The notes under the pieces: model-generated | Databases searched by the model: none | The model's input: the letters and a program-made list of their open reading frames with translations, nothing else | Told to the model about the DNA's origin: nothing | From: Novosphingobium naphthalenivorans NBRC 102051 | GTDB lineage: Bacteria; Pseudomonadota; Alphaproteobacteria; Sphingomonadales; Sphingomonadaceae | Assembly (NCBI RefSeq): GCF_001590985.1 | Contig: NZ_BCTX01000011.1 | Span: 20,259 to 84,258, forward strand | Direction of reading: 5' to 3' | DNA: 64,000 bases | Translations under genes and position numbers: made by a program | Part shown: positions 8,416-19,863 of the stretch, one piece after another | Numbering within the stretch: the stretch's first letter is position 1 | Layout: each line of letters opens with the position of its first letter

Positions 8416-9585
8416 ATGCGTATTATCGACGCCGACAGCCATTTTCAGGAACCGGCGGACTGGTTCGAGAAGGCGAACCCGAAACTCGCGGCGGAACTGC
8501 CGCAGATGTCGGCTGCGGAAAAGCTGGTCGACGTGGTGGTGGGGGACCTGTTCGCCTCGGTGCCGCCCGCGATCCGCCCGGACCCGATGAAACTGGTGCC
8601 GCCCAAAGTGCGCGATGCCTATGAGGATTTCATCAAGGGCGGCGAACCGCCTCTGCAGGTGGTCGAGGCCGGTGCCTATCTGCCGGCCGCGAGCGAGCCG
8701 GAACCGCGCCTTGCCTGGATGGACGAACGCGGCATCGACATGCAGATCGTCCTGCCGACGCTCGGCTATCACCCCTATCGCAACGCGGTGCGGGCAGGGC
8801 GGGCGGACCTCGCGCTGCAAACGCTCGACACTTATAACCGCTGGGCGGCGGAACGGCTGCACGGCTACACCGACCGGCTGATCCCGACCGTCGTTGTCGA
8901 TCTGGTCGATGTGGACTGGAGCCGGGCCCAGATGCGCATGATGCGCGCGCAGGGCGCCACGGTCGTGTTCGTGAAGGCGGACCCGCAGGACAACAAGGCG
9001 CTCAACCATCCCGATTTCGAGCCCTTCTGGGCTGAAGCGCAGGATCTGGGCATGACCATCATGTTCCATGTCGGGGGCGGCCGGGCACCGATGCATCCGG
9101 GCTGGGGCAACATGGGCGACGACATTGTCACCTTTTACCGCCTGGCCTCCATCGCGCGCGAGCTGGTGCCGCAGATGGCGATTGCCTCGATGATCTTCGG
9201 CGGGGTGATGGAGCGCTATCCCCGGCTGGGCTTCATCGTGTCCGAACTGGGCATCGACTGGCTGCCGCATTTCATCGAGACCATCGACGCGCAGGCGGAC
9301 ATGAGCCGCCCCAAGATGCTGTCATTCGGCCGCTACGAACTGCCGCTGAAGCCCAGCGACTATATGCAGCGGCAAGTCAGGGTTTCGGTCGTCCATCAGC
9401 AGGATGCATTGCGCCCGACGATCGACCGGATTCCCGAGGGCATCGTCGTGTTCTCGTCCGACTTTCCGCATGTCGAAGGGCATCAGGATGCCGTGCGCAT
9501 TTACGACGAGCAGCTCGGCGATGTCTCCCAATCGGCCCGCGAGGCCTTTTTCGGCAAGGCGGTTGCCGAAATCATGCACGTCTGA
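8416..9585 (+). CDS. Amidohydrolase-2 family metal-dependent hydrolase / decarboxylase
   Basis: A 389-residue TIM-barrel protein of the amidohydrolase-2 (ACMSD, LigW, gamma-resorcylate decarboxylase) group. The N-terminus MRIIDADSHFQEP gives metal ligands around Asp7 and His9; His218 (TIMFHVGGG), His285 (WLPHF) and Asp349 with His352 (SSDFPHVEG) fit the remaining ligand and catalytic positions. Family members decarboxylate aromatic acids or hydrolyse ring-fission products and lactones. The start at 8416 follows GGGAGAGGAAACACC. It lies between two SDRs in the operon. Which reaction it performs cannot be decided from sequence alone. Confidence 0.85.
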   Translation: MRIIDADSHFQEPADWFEKANPKLAAELPQMSAAEKLVDVVVGDLFASVPPAIRPDPMKLVPPKVRDAYEDFIKGGEPPLQVVEAGAYLPAASEPEPRLAWMDERGIDMQIVLPTLGYHPYRNAVRAGRADLALQTLDTYNRWAAERLHGYTDRLIPTVVVDLVDVDWSRAQMRMMRAQGATVVFVKADPQDNKALNHPDFEPFWAEAQDLGMTIMFHVGGGRAPMHPGWGNMGDDIVTFYRLASIARELVPQMAIASMIFGGVMERYPRLGFIVSELGIDWLPHFIETIDAQADMSRPKMLSFGRYELPLKPSDYMQRQVRVSVVHQQDALRPTIDRIPEGIVVFSSDFPHVEGHQDAVRIYDEQLGDVSQSAREAFFGKAVAEIMHV

Positions 9586-9609
9586 TTGCAGAACGGAAGG
9601 AGAGGAAAG

Positions 9610-10470
9610 ATGCGGAATTTCCGGGATAAAGTGGCTGTCGTCACCGGCGGCGCGAGCGGTATCGGCTATGCCCTGGCCGAAGCCTTGCTGGCCGAAGGCG
9701 CGAAGGTCGTGCTCGCCGATATAGAAGAGGGCGCGCTCGACGCTGCCTGCACCGCGCTGTCGGGCAAGGGCGGCGAAGTGCTGGGCGTGCGAACCGACGT
9801 CGCCGACCAGCGGTCGATTGAGGAACTGGCGCAGCGGACGGTCGACCGCTTCGGCGGGGTCAACCTGCTGTGCAACAATGCGGGAGTCGGCGGGTTCCAG
9901 CGCTTCGAAAGCACATCGCGCGAGATGTGGGAATGGACGCTGGCGGTCGATCTCTGGGGTGTGATCGACGGGACGCGCATCTTCCTGCCGCTGCTGAAAG
10001 AGCAGGAGGACGCGCATATCCTCAACACCGCGTCGATGTCGGGCTTTTGCTACGGGCCGTTTCTCGCGCCCTACAGCGTGGCGAAGGCGGGCGTCGTCGC
10101 TCTCACCGAATCCCTCTATCGCGAATTCCGGTACACCAAGGTGAATGTCGGCCTTTCCGTGCTGTGCCCGGCCTATACCGCGACCAATATCGGCGCGGAC
10201 GAACGCAATGCGCCGGCCGATGTCGTGCTGCGGGAAGAGGCGGACCCGGCGCTGCAGCAGGTGCGCGATCACGTCGATGCGATGGTGCAGGCAGGCAAGA
10301 GCGCGGCGGAAGTGGCGGCGATCGCGCTCGACGGTATTCGCGCCGACAAGCTGCACATCATTCCGCATCAAAGCTGGCTGGAGGCGGTGGAGGAACGCAT
10401 CGGTAATATTCTGGCAGGGCGGCCCGTGGGGGACGAGCCGGCCAGCGTATTGGCTGATCCGACGCGATAG
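9610..10470 (+). CDS. Short-chain dehydrogenase/reductase (SDR)
   Basis: A 286-residue SDR with TGGASGIG (12-19), Asp37 (NAD preference), NNAG (89-92), Ser in NTASMSG (139-145), Tyr155 and Lys159 (YSVAK), and a C-terminal extension of ~40 residues like that of the SDR at 720-1586. The ATG at 9610 is preceded by GGAAGGAGAGGAAAG. It lies 24 bp after the amidohydrolase. It is the third SDR in the cluster, suggesting several successive alcohol/ketone steps. Confidence 0.86.
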   Translation: MRNFRDKVAVVTGGASGIGYALAEALLAEGAKVVLADIEEGALDAACTALSGKGGEVLGVRTDVADQRSIEELAQRTVDRFGGVNLLCNNAGVGGFQRFESTSREMWEWTLAVDLWGVIDGTRIFLPLLKEQEDAHILNTASMSGFCYGPFLAPYSVAKAGVVALTESLYREFRYTKVNVGLSVLCPAYTATNIGADERNAPADVVLREEADPALQQVRDHVDAMVQAGKSAAEVAAIALDGIRADKLHIIPHQSWLEAVEERIGNILAGRPVGDEPASVLADPTR

Positions 10471-10553
10471 CCGCCGGGCAGGAGCAGGACGCGGGAAAGG
10501 GGGACAAGGCTGAAACAGGGCCGCCCCGCCGCGATCATCGGGAGAGGATTGGG

Positions 10554-11750
10554 ATGAAAGCAAACGATATCGAGGCGCTGGCCCCGTCGGTCGCGATACC
10601 GGCGCCGGAAGAGTTGATCGCCCGCGCCGAGGCGCTGATCCCCTATTTGCGGGAGCAGGCGGACCGGCATCGCCAGGAACGCAGGCTGCTGCCCGAGGCA
10701 ATCGCGAAAGTGCGCGAGGCGGGCCTGTTCCGCGTTCTCCAGCCCCGCCGCTGGGGTGGCTATGAAATGAGCCCGGCGGTGTTCGGAGAGGTCCAGAACC
10801 GCCTCGCGCGCGGGGATACCAGCATGGGCTTCGCCTATGGCGTGATGATGGTGCACAGCTTCCATGTCGGCTTTTACGACGACCGCGTGGCCCGGGAGGT
10901 ATGGGGAGAAGATCCCGATGCGCTGATTGCCTCGCCCTATATCCCGGCGGGCCGGGCGGTGAAGGTCGAGGGCGGCTATCGCCTGTCGGGGCGCTGGCCC
11001 TTTTCAACCGGTTGCGACAATTGCGACTGGAATTTCCTGTCCGGCACCATCGAGGGCGAGGAGGGCCCGCTGCTTACGCGGATGCATGCCTTTCTCGTTC
11101 CCCGTGCCGACGCGGCGATTGTCGATAGCTGGCATGTGATGGGGCTTCAGGGCACCGGCAGCAAGGACATAGAAGTGAAGGACGCTTTCGTGCCCGATTA
11201 CCGGGTGGAACGCTTCCCCATTACCGATCCGGCGGCCTGTCCCGGCTATGCCCATAATGACGGGCCGCTCTTCCATGTGCCTTTCCTGCCGCTGTTCTTT
11301 CGCGCGGTGTCGAGCGCGGCGCTGGGCGCGCTGGAAGCGATGATCGAGCAGTTCTGCGCTTATACCGCCGGGCGCTATACGGTGCTGAGCGAACAGGTGG
11401 CGCGCGATCCGGCGGTCCAGATCGCACTGGCGCAGGCGCGCGCCGGGGCGGAGGAAATGCACGCGACGCTGCTGCGCGACCTGGAGAGCATGTATGAGGC
11501 GGCGCAGGCTCGCACGCCGCTGGCGCCGGATCGCTTCACCATGCTGATGCTGCAGAGCACGAATGTGCCGCACCGGTGCGAGCAGCTGGCACTGGGCCTG
11601 ATGCGCGCGGCCGGAGCGAACGGCATCCGGCTGGACAGGGCACTGGCCCCGCTTTTCTCCGACATACTGGTGATTGGCCAGCACAGCTCGAACAATCCGA
11701 AGATGCCGGCGTCCAATCTCGGCAAGATGATGCTGAATGTCATGGATTGA
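10554..11750 (+). CDS. Acyl-CoA-dehydrogenase-fold flavin-dependent monooxygenase, HsaA/HpaB-C2-like
   Basis: A 398-residue protein of the acyl-CoA dehydrogenase fold. The N-terminal helices (ADRHRQERRLLPEAIAKVREAGLFR), the motif QPRRWGG (~62-68), STGCDNCDWNF and LQGTGSKDIEVKDAFVP match two-component group D monooxygenase oxygenase subunits such as HsaA (steroid A-ring phenol hydroxylase) rather than true acyl-CoA dehydrogenases. These use reduced flavin and O2 to ortho-hydroxylate phenols. The partner flavin reductase is not visible in the window and must be supplied elsewhere. It is the last gene of the MFS operon and convergent with a meta-cleavage-type hydrolase, so phenol hydroxylation before ring cleavage is a reasonable inference. 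Confidence 0.8.
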   Translation: MKANDIEALAPSVAIPAPEELIARAEALIPYLREQADRHRQERRLLPEAIAKVREAGLFRVLQPRRWGGYEMSPAVFGEVQNRLARGDTSMGFAYGVMMVHSFHVGFYDDRVAREVWGEDPDALIASPYIPAGRAVKVEGGYRLSGRWPFSTGCDNCDWNFLSGTIEGEEGPLLTRMHAFLVPRADAAIVDSWHVMGLQGTGSKDIEVKDAFVPDYRVERFPITDPAACPGYAHNDGPLFHVPFLPLFFRAVSSAALGALEAMIEQFCAYTAGRYTVLSEQVARDPAVQIALAQARAGAEEMHATLLRDLESMYEAAQARTPLAPDRFTMLMLQSTNVPHRCEQLALGLMRAAGANGIRLDRALAPLFSDILVIGQHSSNNPKMPASNLGKMMLNVMD

Positions 11751-11752
11751 GG

Positions 11753-11789
11753 ACGGCTGCGGGCCGGGACTTGCCCGGCTCGCAGCCGT
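11753..11789. terminator. Hairpin between convergent operons
   Basis: ACGGCTGCG (11753-11761) pairs with CGCAGCCGT (11781-11789), and GGCCGGG (11762-11768) pairs with CCCGGCT (11774-11780) with one mismatch, around a 5-nt loop. The long stem sits 2 bases after the monooxygenase stop and just past the convergent hydrolase stop. There is no T-tract, so termination strength is uncertain. Confidence 0.65.
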
Positions 11790-11796
11790 TCGGCGA

Positions 11797-12645
11797 TCAG
11801 GCGCGGGTCAGGAAACCCGTGACGACCTGTTCGAACGCCGCCTTCTGCTCAATCATCGCCCAGTGGCCGCAGTTCGGGAATACGTGCAGTTCGCAATTGG
11901 GGATGAGACGCATCGGCATCATCGCCCCGTCGACCGGGTTGACGCGGTCGTCGCGCCCCCATGTCAGTAGCGTCGGCGCGGTGATGCGCGGCAGATGCGC
12001 GAAGCCCTGCACCGCGTCCGGGCCGCGCATGAAGGCGGCGATGGCGTTGATGCCCGCGCGCGAATAGACCCGCTTGTTGGTTTCCTTCGCCTCCGGCTGG
12101 GTGGCGGCGGCCAGGCGCGTTTCGATCATCTCCTCGGTGACGAGGGCGGGATCGAACACCATCGAGCGCAGCCATGCGACGATCTTTTCCCGCGTCGGGT
12201 CCTCGACGAATTCGACGAGCCGGTCGATCCCTTCATAGGGGAAAGGAGAGAACAGGCTGACACCGATGCCGCCGATGGTGACGAGGCGGCTGACCTTGTC
12301 GGGATAGGTTGCGGCAAACCGCGCCGCGACGATGCCGCCGAAGGAATTGCCGATCACATGGGCCTGTCCGATGCCGAGCCGGTCCATCATGTAGGCGATC
12401 GCGGCGACGGCCGCCGCCACCGGATCGCCCGCGGGAAGGGTGCTGCCGCCATAGCCGGGAAGATCGGGCGCGATGCACCGGAACAGGCGGGCGAAGACTG
12501 GCATGTTGCCGCCGAAATTCGTCCATGCGGTAACGCCGGGGCCGGACCCGTGCAGCAGGAACAGCGGATAGCCTTCGCCCGCTTCATGATAGCTGATCCG
12601 GCCCTCGCCATGTTCCATGACGAGGGGCGTGGGTGCTTCAGACAT
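11797..12645 (-). CDS. Alpha/beta hydrolase, meta-cleavage-product C-C hydrolase type
   Basis: A 282-residue alpha/beta hydrolase close to the BphD/HsaD/MhpC group that splits 2-hydroxy-6-oxo-dienoates from extradiol ring cleavage. It has the oxyanion region LHGSGPGVTAW (31-41), the nucleophile elbow GNSFGG with Ser101, an acid in WGRDDRVNP (229-237) and His261 in NCGHWAM. LHGSGPG and GNSFGG are characteristic of this group. The start at 12645 is preceded by GGAGAG; an in-frame ATG 15 bases upstream is less likely. It is 32 bp downstream of the second TonB receptor and probably co-transcribed with it. No classical ring-cleavage dioxygenase is visible nearby. Confidence 0.85.
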   Translation of the reverse strand: MSEAPTPLVMEHGEGRISYHEAGEGYPLFLLHGSGPGVTAWTNFGGNMPVFARLFRCIAPDLPGYGGSTLPAGDPVAAAVAAIAYMMDRLGIGQAHVIGNSFGGIVAARFAATYPDKVSRLVTIGGIGVSLFSPFPYEGIDRLVEFVEDPTREKIVAWLRSMVFDPALVTEEMIETRLAAATQPEAKETNKRVYSRAGINAIAAFMRGPDAVQGFAHLPRITAPTLLTWGRDDRVNPVDGAMMPMRLIPNCELHVFPNCGHWAMIEQKAAFEQVVTGFLTRA

Positions 12646-12677
12646 GTTCTCTCCTTCCATGTGGAGCCGCCCGGCTG

Positions 12678-14975
<2,298 letters not shown>

Positions 14976-15345
14976 TGAGCCTCTCCCCTCCCGCTGTTTC
15001 TTGAATGCGGGTTGCAAGTGTGGAAGCGCCTGTCCGGCTTGTATCTTCCCACCAGAACAGGAAGCATGGCGGCTTCTGCTTTTCATAGTCCGTGCGGACT
15101 ATGCCGCGTACTTTCGTCCCGGACCTTTGCGTCTCAGAGGATGCGCCAGGGCATCGGGCTTGCCATGGCGCAAATCGCCATGATGGGGTTTTGGGGGATA
15201 TAATTGGATGGAGAGGATGCGGCACGACGGCTGACACCATTTGCCCTGCGACCCTCAGCCCGCAGGCGCGCGACCAATCCGGAGATGACCAGGGCGCTGC
15301 TGCAGAACATTCCGTCGGGCCATTTCGCCGGCGGCGGCGAGCACA
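14976..15345. other. 370-bp intergenic region upstream of the second TonB receptor
   Basis: No convincing gene is present. It holds the receptor's ribosome site (GGGAGGGGAGAGG), the dyad at 15086-15101 and, to the right, the 3' flank of the PepSY gene. Frames open across it have atypical composition and no recognisable product. Confidence 0.6.
15086..15101. promoter_or_regulatory. Dyad operator TAGTCC-N4-GGACTA, copy 2
   Basis: TAGTCC (15086-15091) and GGACTA (15096-15101) around GTGC. The symmetry extends to 8-bp arms CATAGTCC/GGACTATG (15084-15103). It shares both half-sites and the following GGACTATGC with the copy at 6032-6047. It lies 111 bp upstream of the second TonB receptor start. 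Confidence 0.55.
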
Positions 15346-16842
15346 TCAATGGCGTTCCTTGGCGTCCCCAGGTCGAGGATTAAGGAAACGGAACGCCCGA
15401 TGATCGAGGGGCGCATCTGGTTTTCGCCGCCCCAGTGCGGGAAGGCCAAGAAGCGCCCCTGACAGGGCAAGCGATACGTCGATCATCACCGAACTGGCAG
15501 GGTGGGCGCTCGCAAGGGCGAAGTGTCCCGCTCCGGTAGCCAGAAGCGCGCAGCCGAGGGCCGCACGCAGACGCGGCGAGGTCATGCCGCCGGGACGGAC
15601 GAATGCCGCTGTCAGGCCAAGGGCGAGCAGGCCCCAGAATGCCGGGACCAGCGGCGCCTGATTGCCCATGACCACGCGCAGCCAGTAGACGAGCACGAAT
15701 GCCAGGGGGCTGCCCCAGATGGTCACGCTCCACAGCGCTTCCAGCCTTGGGGACGGATAGCCGCGCGAACGGCGCTTCATCAGCCAGAGCGTTGTGCCGG
15801 TGGAGATGACGGCGCAGAGGGCAAGCCCGAAAGCGAAATAGGCAAGCGCCACCGGCACCCCGCCGAAAGAGCCGAAGTGCAGCTTGTAGATAGAGGCGAT
15901 CGCTTGTCTGCCCATTGGTCCGTCGGACAGGCCGACGTGCCCTCGATAGCGGCCCTGGCTGTCGAACAGGTAGCTTTCGCCATAGATCAGCCGGCGGTCA
16001 TGCTCGGCAAGCACCTGGATTCGCTGACCGGCGGTGCCGGGCTCCTCCACGGTTACGTAGGTAACGCGGTGCTGCGGGCGATGCGCGGCCATCCATGCCA
16101 GCGCGCGGTCGGCCCGGGCCATGGGGACAGGGCGCGGATCGGCCTTGGGTTCGGAGCCGAACAGCGGTGCATAGGATGCCTCGAAGTCGCCCTGATAGCG
16201 TTCCTGCGCAATGCTCAGGAAGACCAGTTCGCCCAGCCCCAGGATCGCCCCGGTGAACCCCAGTGCCGCTATGAAGGGAAGCAGCCAGACGCCGAAGCGG
16301 TTGTGCAGGTCGGAGCGGCTGAGCTGCGGTCGGCCGCGCAGGCGCATACGGAAGGCATCGCGGAAGATGCGGGGATGCGCGATCACCCCGGTCACGGCTG
16401 CCGCGCAAAGCATTACGCCCAGCGTGCCGGTGACGAACAGGCCCCAGACCTGCGGAAGGTTCAGGTAATAGTGGAGGAAGAGAATGAATTCCGTCCACAC
16501 ATGCGCTTCAGGCGCGTTGTAATTGCCCGAGGCATCGACATAGGCCGCGCCATTGTCCGTCGTGATGACGGTGCGGGGAAGCCCTTCGGTCGGCAAATGG
16601 ATGAAGGCATGGGCGGTTGGCCAGCCTTGCCGGGCCATTACGCCTTCCAGGGCGCGCTGCGCCGCCTCCGGCGTGATGGAGGCCATCTCTGCTGCTGCCG
16701 GTTCCTCCCAGCGTTGCAGGTACTCCTGCAGCACTGCCAGAGCGCCCGACAGGCAGACGAGATAGAGCGCCGCACCGATCAGCAGGCCGATCGCGGCATG
16801 GCCGGACAGCGCCCGCTGCACCAGCCGTTCGGAAGGCTTCAT
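15346..16842 (-). CDS. PepSY-associated transmembrane protein (iron-uptake type)
   Basis: A 498-residue inner-membrane protein of the PepSY_TM family. It has an N-terminal membrane helix (LIGAALYLVCLSGALAVL, ~22-39), a periplasmic PepSY-like region (TPEAAQRALEGVMARQGWP), further helices around residues 125-150, 190-215 and 330-355, and a cluster of hydrophobic segments to the C-terminus. Members often sit beside siderophore receptors and are thought to help release iron in the periplasm, some as ferric-siderophore reductases. The ATG at 16842 overlaps the stop of the gene before it (ATGA). It is the last gene of a receptor / membrane protein / PepSY operon. Confidence 0.85.
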   Translation of the reverse strand: MKPSERLVQRALSGHAAIGLLIGAALYLVCLSGALAVLQEYLQRWEEPAAAEMASITPEAAQRALEGVMARQGWPTAHAFIHLPTEGLPRTVITTDNGAAYVDASGNYNAPEAHVWTEFILFLHYYLNLPQVWGLFVTGTLGVMLCAAAVTGVIAHPRIFRDAFRMRLRGRPQLSRSDLHNRFGVWLLPFIAALGFTGAILGLGELVFLSIAQERYQGDFEASYAPLFGSEPKADPRPVPMARADRALAWMAAHRPQHRVTYVTVEEPGTAGQRIQVLAEHDRRLIYGESYLFDSQGRYRGHVGLSDGPMGRQAIASIYKLHFGSFGGVPVALAYFAFGLALCAVISTGTTLWLMKRRSRGYPSPRLEALWSVTIWGSPLAFVLVYWLRVVMGNQAPLVPAFWGLLALGLTAAFVRPGGMTSPRLRAALGCALLATGAGHFALASAHPASSVMIDVSLALSGALLGLPALGRRKPDAPLDHRAFRFLNPRPGDAKERH

Positions 16843-17399
16843 ATCATCAGCCAAAGGATCGCTCCCAGAGATAGGGCCGCGAGCGGGGCCCACATCATGG
16901 CGGCCAGCCGTTTGCAGGTCATCTGCAAGGCGGCTGCCGCAAACCAGAACAGGGGAAAGGCGAAGAGCGCCAGCGCCGTCGTGTCGGCTTCACGGCCGCC
17001 TGCATGGAACAGCGCGCGTTGTAAGGCCCACGCCAGTCCCAGCGCCGCCGCAAGATCGAGCAGCACGACGATGATGAAGACACCGAGGCGCCGCGCCATG
17101 TCCCGCCCCGCGATGGGGGGCAAGGGCAGGGGAGCCGGAACCCGCGCCGGCGTTGTCCGCTGCGGTGCCGGAGTGGTCATGGCAGCATGACCCAGAACCA
17201 GCGCAGCGCTGGCCATGGCCACCGTTGCCCCGGCCGCGAGACCCCATGCACCCTCGCCGCGCCCCAATATCATCGCGGCAAGGGCCATGGCGGCCCAGGC
17301 CGCGATCACCGCGAGCCGCTGGCGCTGCCATCCGTATCGCAGCAGCAAGGGCCCGGCGGCGCACAAGGCAAGCGCAGCGGCAAAGGGCAGTCCCGGCAT
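16839..17399 (-). CDS. Small polytopic membrane protein of the siderophore-receptor operon
   Basis: A 186-residue, very hydrophobic protein with about six helices in two blocks: residues ~3-75, then a Pro-rich linker (~78-97, APAPLPLPP), then ~105-186. The blocks resemble, in size and setting, the DUF3325- and DUF3649-type small proteins that usually occur as separate genes in receptor/PepSY iron operons, so this may be their fusion. That is an inference from layout, not a verified match. The start at 17399 lies 2 bp after the receptor stop, and its own stop overlaps the PepSY start. Confidence 0.65.
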   Translation of the reverse strand: MPGLPFAAALALCAAGPLLLRYGWQRQRLAVIAAWAAMALAAMILGRGEGAWGLAAGATVAMASAALVLGHAAMTTPAPQRTTPARVPAPLPLPPIAGRDMARRLGVFIIVVLLDLAAALGLAWALQRALFHAGGREADTTALALFAFPLFWFAAAALQMTCKRLAAMMWAPLAALSLGAILWLMI

Positions 17400-17401
17400 G
17401 G

Positions 17402-19570
17402 TCAGAAGTTGACGCCGATGGTCGCACTGACTGTCCGCGGCGCGCCGTAATAGGCCTGATCCCACTGCAGGCTGGACCAGTATTTCACATTGGTCACGTT
17501 ATCGACGTTCAGCGCCACCGACAGGTTTTTCAGCACCTGATAGCGGGCCATGAGGTCGACGATGGCATAGGCCTTCTGTTCCACCGTGGCATCTTCGCCT
17601 TCAGCGATGAAGTCCTCGTACACGTGGTAGATCCGGCTCTGGTAGCGCGCGGATGCACCCAGGCGGAGCTTGTCGAACGAGGGCGGCGAATAGACCATGC
17701 TGGCCCGGACGGTGTGGCGGGGGATGAAAGTGCGCGCAGCCTTGCCGTCGTCGTCTTCGATATGGGCGTAAGCATAGCCGCCCGAGAGTTGCAGACCCGG
17801 CAGGGCTTCACCCGCAAGGTCGACTTCGACGCCCTTCGAGGCGGCATCGACCGCTTCGTAAAGGGTCTGGCCGATAGCCGTATCGAAGCCGAGGGATGCA
17901 GCGACGTTCTTCTGCTTGGTCTTGAACAGCGCGACGCCAGCGGTCAGCTTGCCGTCGTTCCATTCGCCCTTGAGGCCGGCTTCGTAGGTATGCCCCTCAA
18001 GCGGGTCGAGGATCGAGCCGTTCCTGTCCAGATAGACTTGCGGGCTGAAGATCGTCGCATAGCTGGCATAGGCCGTCAGATTGCCGGTGAGGTCGAGAGT
18101 GAGGCCCGCGAAGGGCAGGAACCTGGTCCGGTCGAAGGCATAGGGCGTGCTGTAGGAGGTGCCGGTGCGTTCGGCGTGGGTCACGTTGCCGCCGAGCATG
18201 AGCTTGAGCGGATCGGCCAGCGACAGGCGGGCAAGGCCATAGGCGCTGGTGATCTTGGTCGTGAAATCCGCCTGCAGCGTGTAATCGCTCCAGTCCGGAT
18301 AGGCGAAGCTCCCCGAAAATGCCGTGTCGCCGGGCAGCGAAATGCCGATAGCGCTCGCATCGACCGCTTCGCTTTCCGCCACATAGGACCGGCCGTAGTT
18401 TACGCCCAGCACTACGTCGTGATCGCGCCCGCCAATGTGCAGCTTGCCGGTTACATGGGCATCGAGCGTCGTTTCACGCAATTTGTCGAGATAGGCACCG
18501 GGATAGGAATAGAGGCCGAGGCCGGTGTCGGGATCCTGCGCGCCATAGACGTAGAACAGCTTGGCATCCTGATCGCGCGCCCGGCGCAGGACGGAAATCT
18601 TCGCATTCCAGCCGCCGCCGAAATCATGGGTGATGTCGGCAAAGAAATTGCGGTCGATCGTGTCCCAGCTCGACCACGGCTGTGCGGTATTGGCCGATCG
18701 CGCGTAGCTGGCGGGCGTGCCATCGGCCTGGAGGAACGGCAGCGCGCCCCAGCTGACGCCGCGCGGATCGCTGTCCTGCCAGGAATAGCCCGCAGTAAGG
18801 ACGGTGTCCGGGCCGAGGTCGGCCGCGGCCACGCCGTAGAGGGTCAGGCGCGAGCTGTGGTAGTAGTCGAGATAGGAATCCCCGGTGTCATAGGCCCCCA
18901 CGAAGCGCGTGCGGATGCTGCCGTCTTCGGTGAGCGGCGTGTTGACGTCGACATCGCCGCGCACATGATCGTAGGAGCCGTAACTCAGCGTGGCATAGCC
19001 GCCGAGATCCTTGGTCGGCCGCTTGCGCACGAAGTTGATGGCCGCGGAAGGATTGCCGGTCATCGAGAGCAGGCCGGTGGCTCCGCGCACGACTTCCACC
19101 CGGTCGAACAGGGCCGTGTCGATCTGCCCGGTCTGCAAGCCGTAGCTGAGCGACTGGCCGATGCCGTCGAACTGGAAATTGACGATATCGAAGCCGCGGG
19201 CGTTGTAATAGGTGCGGTCGGTCTCCGCGCTGTCCACATTGATACCGGTCGTCTGGCGCAGCACGTCATCGACGGTATCGAGCTGGAAATCCTCGATCTG
19301 GGCGCGGGTGACGATGCTGACTGCCTGGGGAGTCTCGCGCAGCGAAAGATCGAGACGGGCCGTCGAGCCCTGATCCTTGATCACGTAATCGTCGGGAATG
19401 GCGCCGGTGACGACGATTTCACCGGCCCGGGGCGGCTGCTCGGAATCCGCGGCATGGGCCGTACCTGCGGCCAGCCCGCTGGTCAGAAAGCTGACGGCGG
19501 CGACGGATACCCCTTGGAGCAGGAGCGCGCGCCAGTGCTTCGGGCGTGAAGGGGACTGGGCAGGGTACAT
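17402..19570 (-). CDS. TonB-dependent siderophore receptor (FhuE/PupB-like)
   Basis: A 722-residue outer-membrane receptor. A signal peptide ends near GTAHAADSE (residue ~42). The plug carries STARLDLSLRETPQAVSIVTRAQIED (TonB siderophore receptor signature), the motif RGFDIVNFQFDG and VEVVRGATGLLSMTGNPSA, typical of FhuE/FpvA/PupB receptors for ferric hydroxamate or mixed siderophores. The C-terminus ends SATIGVNF with terminal Phe. The start is supported by AAGGAGG 8 bases upstream. A Fur-box-like sequence lies 20-42 bp upstream. The gene heads the operon with the membrane protein and PepSY genes. Confidence 0.92.
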   Translation of the reverse strand: MYPAQSPSRPKHWRALLLQGVSVAAVSFLTSGLAAGTAHAADSEQPPRAGEIVVTGAIPDDYVIKDQGSTARLDLSLRETPQAVSIVTRAQIEDFQLDTVDDVLRQTTGINVDSAETDRTYYNARGFDIVNFQFDGIGQSLSYGLQTGQIDTALFDRVEVVRGATGLLSMTGNPSAAINFVRKRPTKDLGGYATLSYGSYDHVRGDVDVNTPLTEDGSIRTRFVGAYDTGDSYLDYYHSSRLTLYGVAAADLGPDTVLTAGYSWQDSDPRGVSWGALPFLQADGTPASYARSANTAQPWSSWDTIDRNFFADITHDFGGGWNAKISVLRRARDQDAKLFYVYGAQDPDTGLGLYSYPGAYLDKLRETTLDAHVTGKLHIGGRDHDVVLGVNYGRSYVAESEAVDASAIGISLPGDTAFSGSFAYPDWSDYTLQADFTTKITSAYGLARLSLADPLKLMLGGNVTHAERTGTSYSTPYAFDRTRFLPFAGLTLDLTGNLTAYASYATIFSPQVYLDRNGSILDPLEGHTYEAGLKGEWNDGKLTAGVALFKTKQKNVAASLGFDTAIGQTLYEAVDAASKGVEVDLAGEALPGLQLSGGYAYAHIEDDDGKAARTFIPRHTVRASMVYSPPSFDKLRLGASARYQSRIYHVYEDFIAEGEDATVEQKAYAIVDLMARYQVLKNLSVALNVDNVTNVKYWSSLQWDQAYYGAPRTVSATIGVNF

Positions 19571-19590
19571 CGAAAGCTCCTCCTTGATAT

Positions 19591-19612
19591 GATAACGCGA
19601 ATCACTCGCAAT
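19591..19612 (-). promoter_or_regulatory. Putative Fur-type iron box
   Basis: Read on the minus strand, ATTGCGAGTGATTCGCGTTATC is a dyad around GCGAGTGATTCGC that resembles Fur boxes of the form GCAAATGATTCGC / ATAATNATTAT. It lies just upstream of the siderophore-receptor ribosome site, where Fur would block transcription when iron is plentiful. The match is by eye and partial. Confidence 0.5.
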
Positions 19613-19863
19613 AATTGCATCCTCCTAAGAGCATCGTGACCTATCAATCAAGGGACGGGGGCACTTTCGAGGTGCATGGATGCGGGAAATCGACGCGGGG
19701 ATGCCCCTGGCCCACGTGGCGATCGGGTCGGGAATTCGTTCGATCTGGAACTGGGTTTCGTGCGTCAGAGCCCGGAAATGTGGGCTTTTTGTGCGGAGCG
19801 GGGCGCTCCGTGGACAAATAGGGGGCCGGTCCAACCGGCTGCGATCCCGATCTATCTTGCTGA

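Noticed and set aside
10554..11750. Calling the protein an ordinary acyl-CoA dehydrogenase of beta-oxidation
   Set aside because: It lacks the typical IYEGTNGIQ-type C-terminal pattern and resembles HsaA/HpaB-type oxygenases more closely.
19769..19790. Plus-strand AGCCC...GGGCT stem with T-run, looking like a terminator
   Set aside because: No plus-strand gene ends upstream, and the stem has only 5 bp; probably chance.
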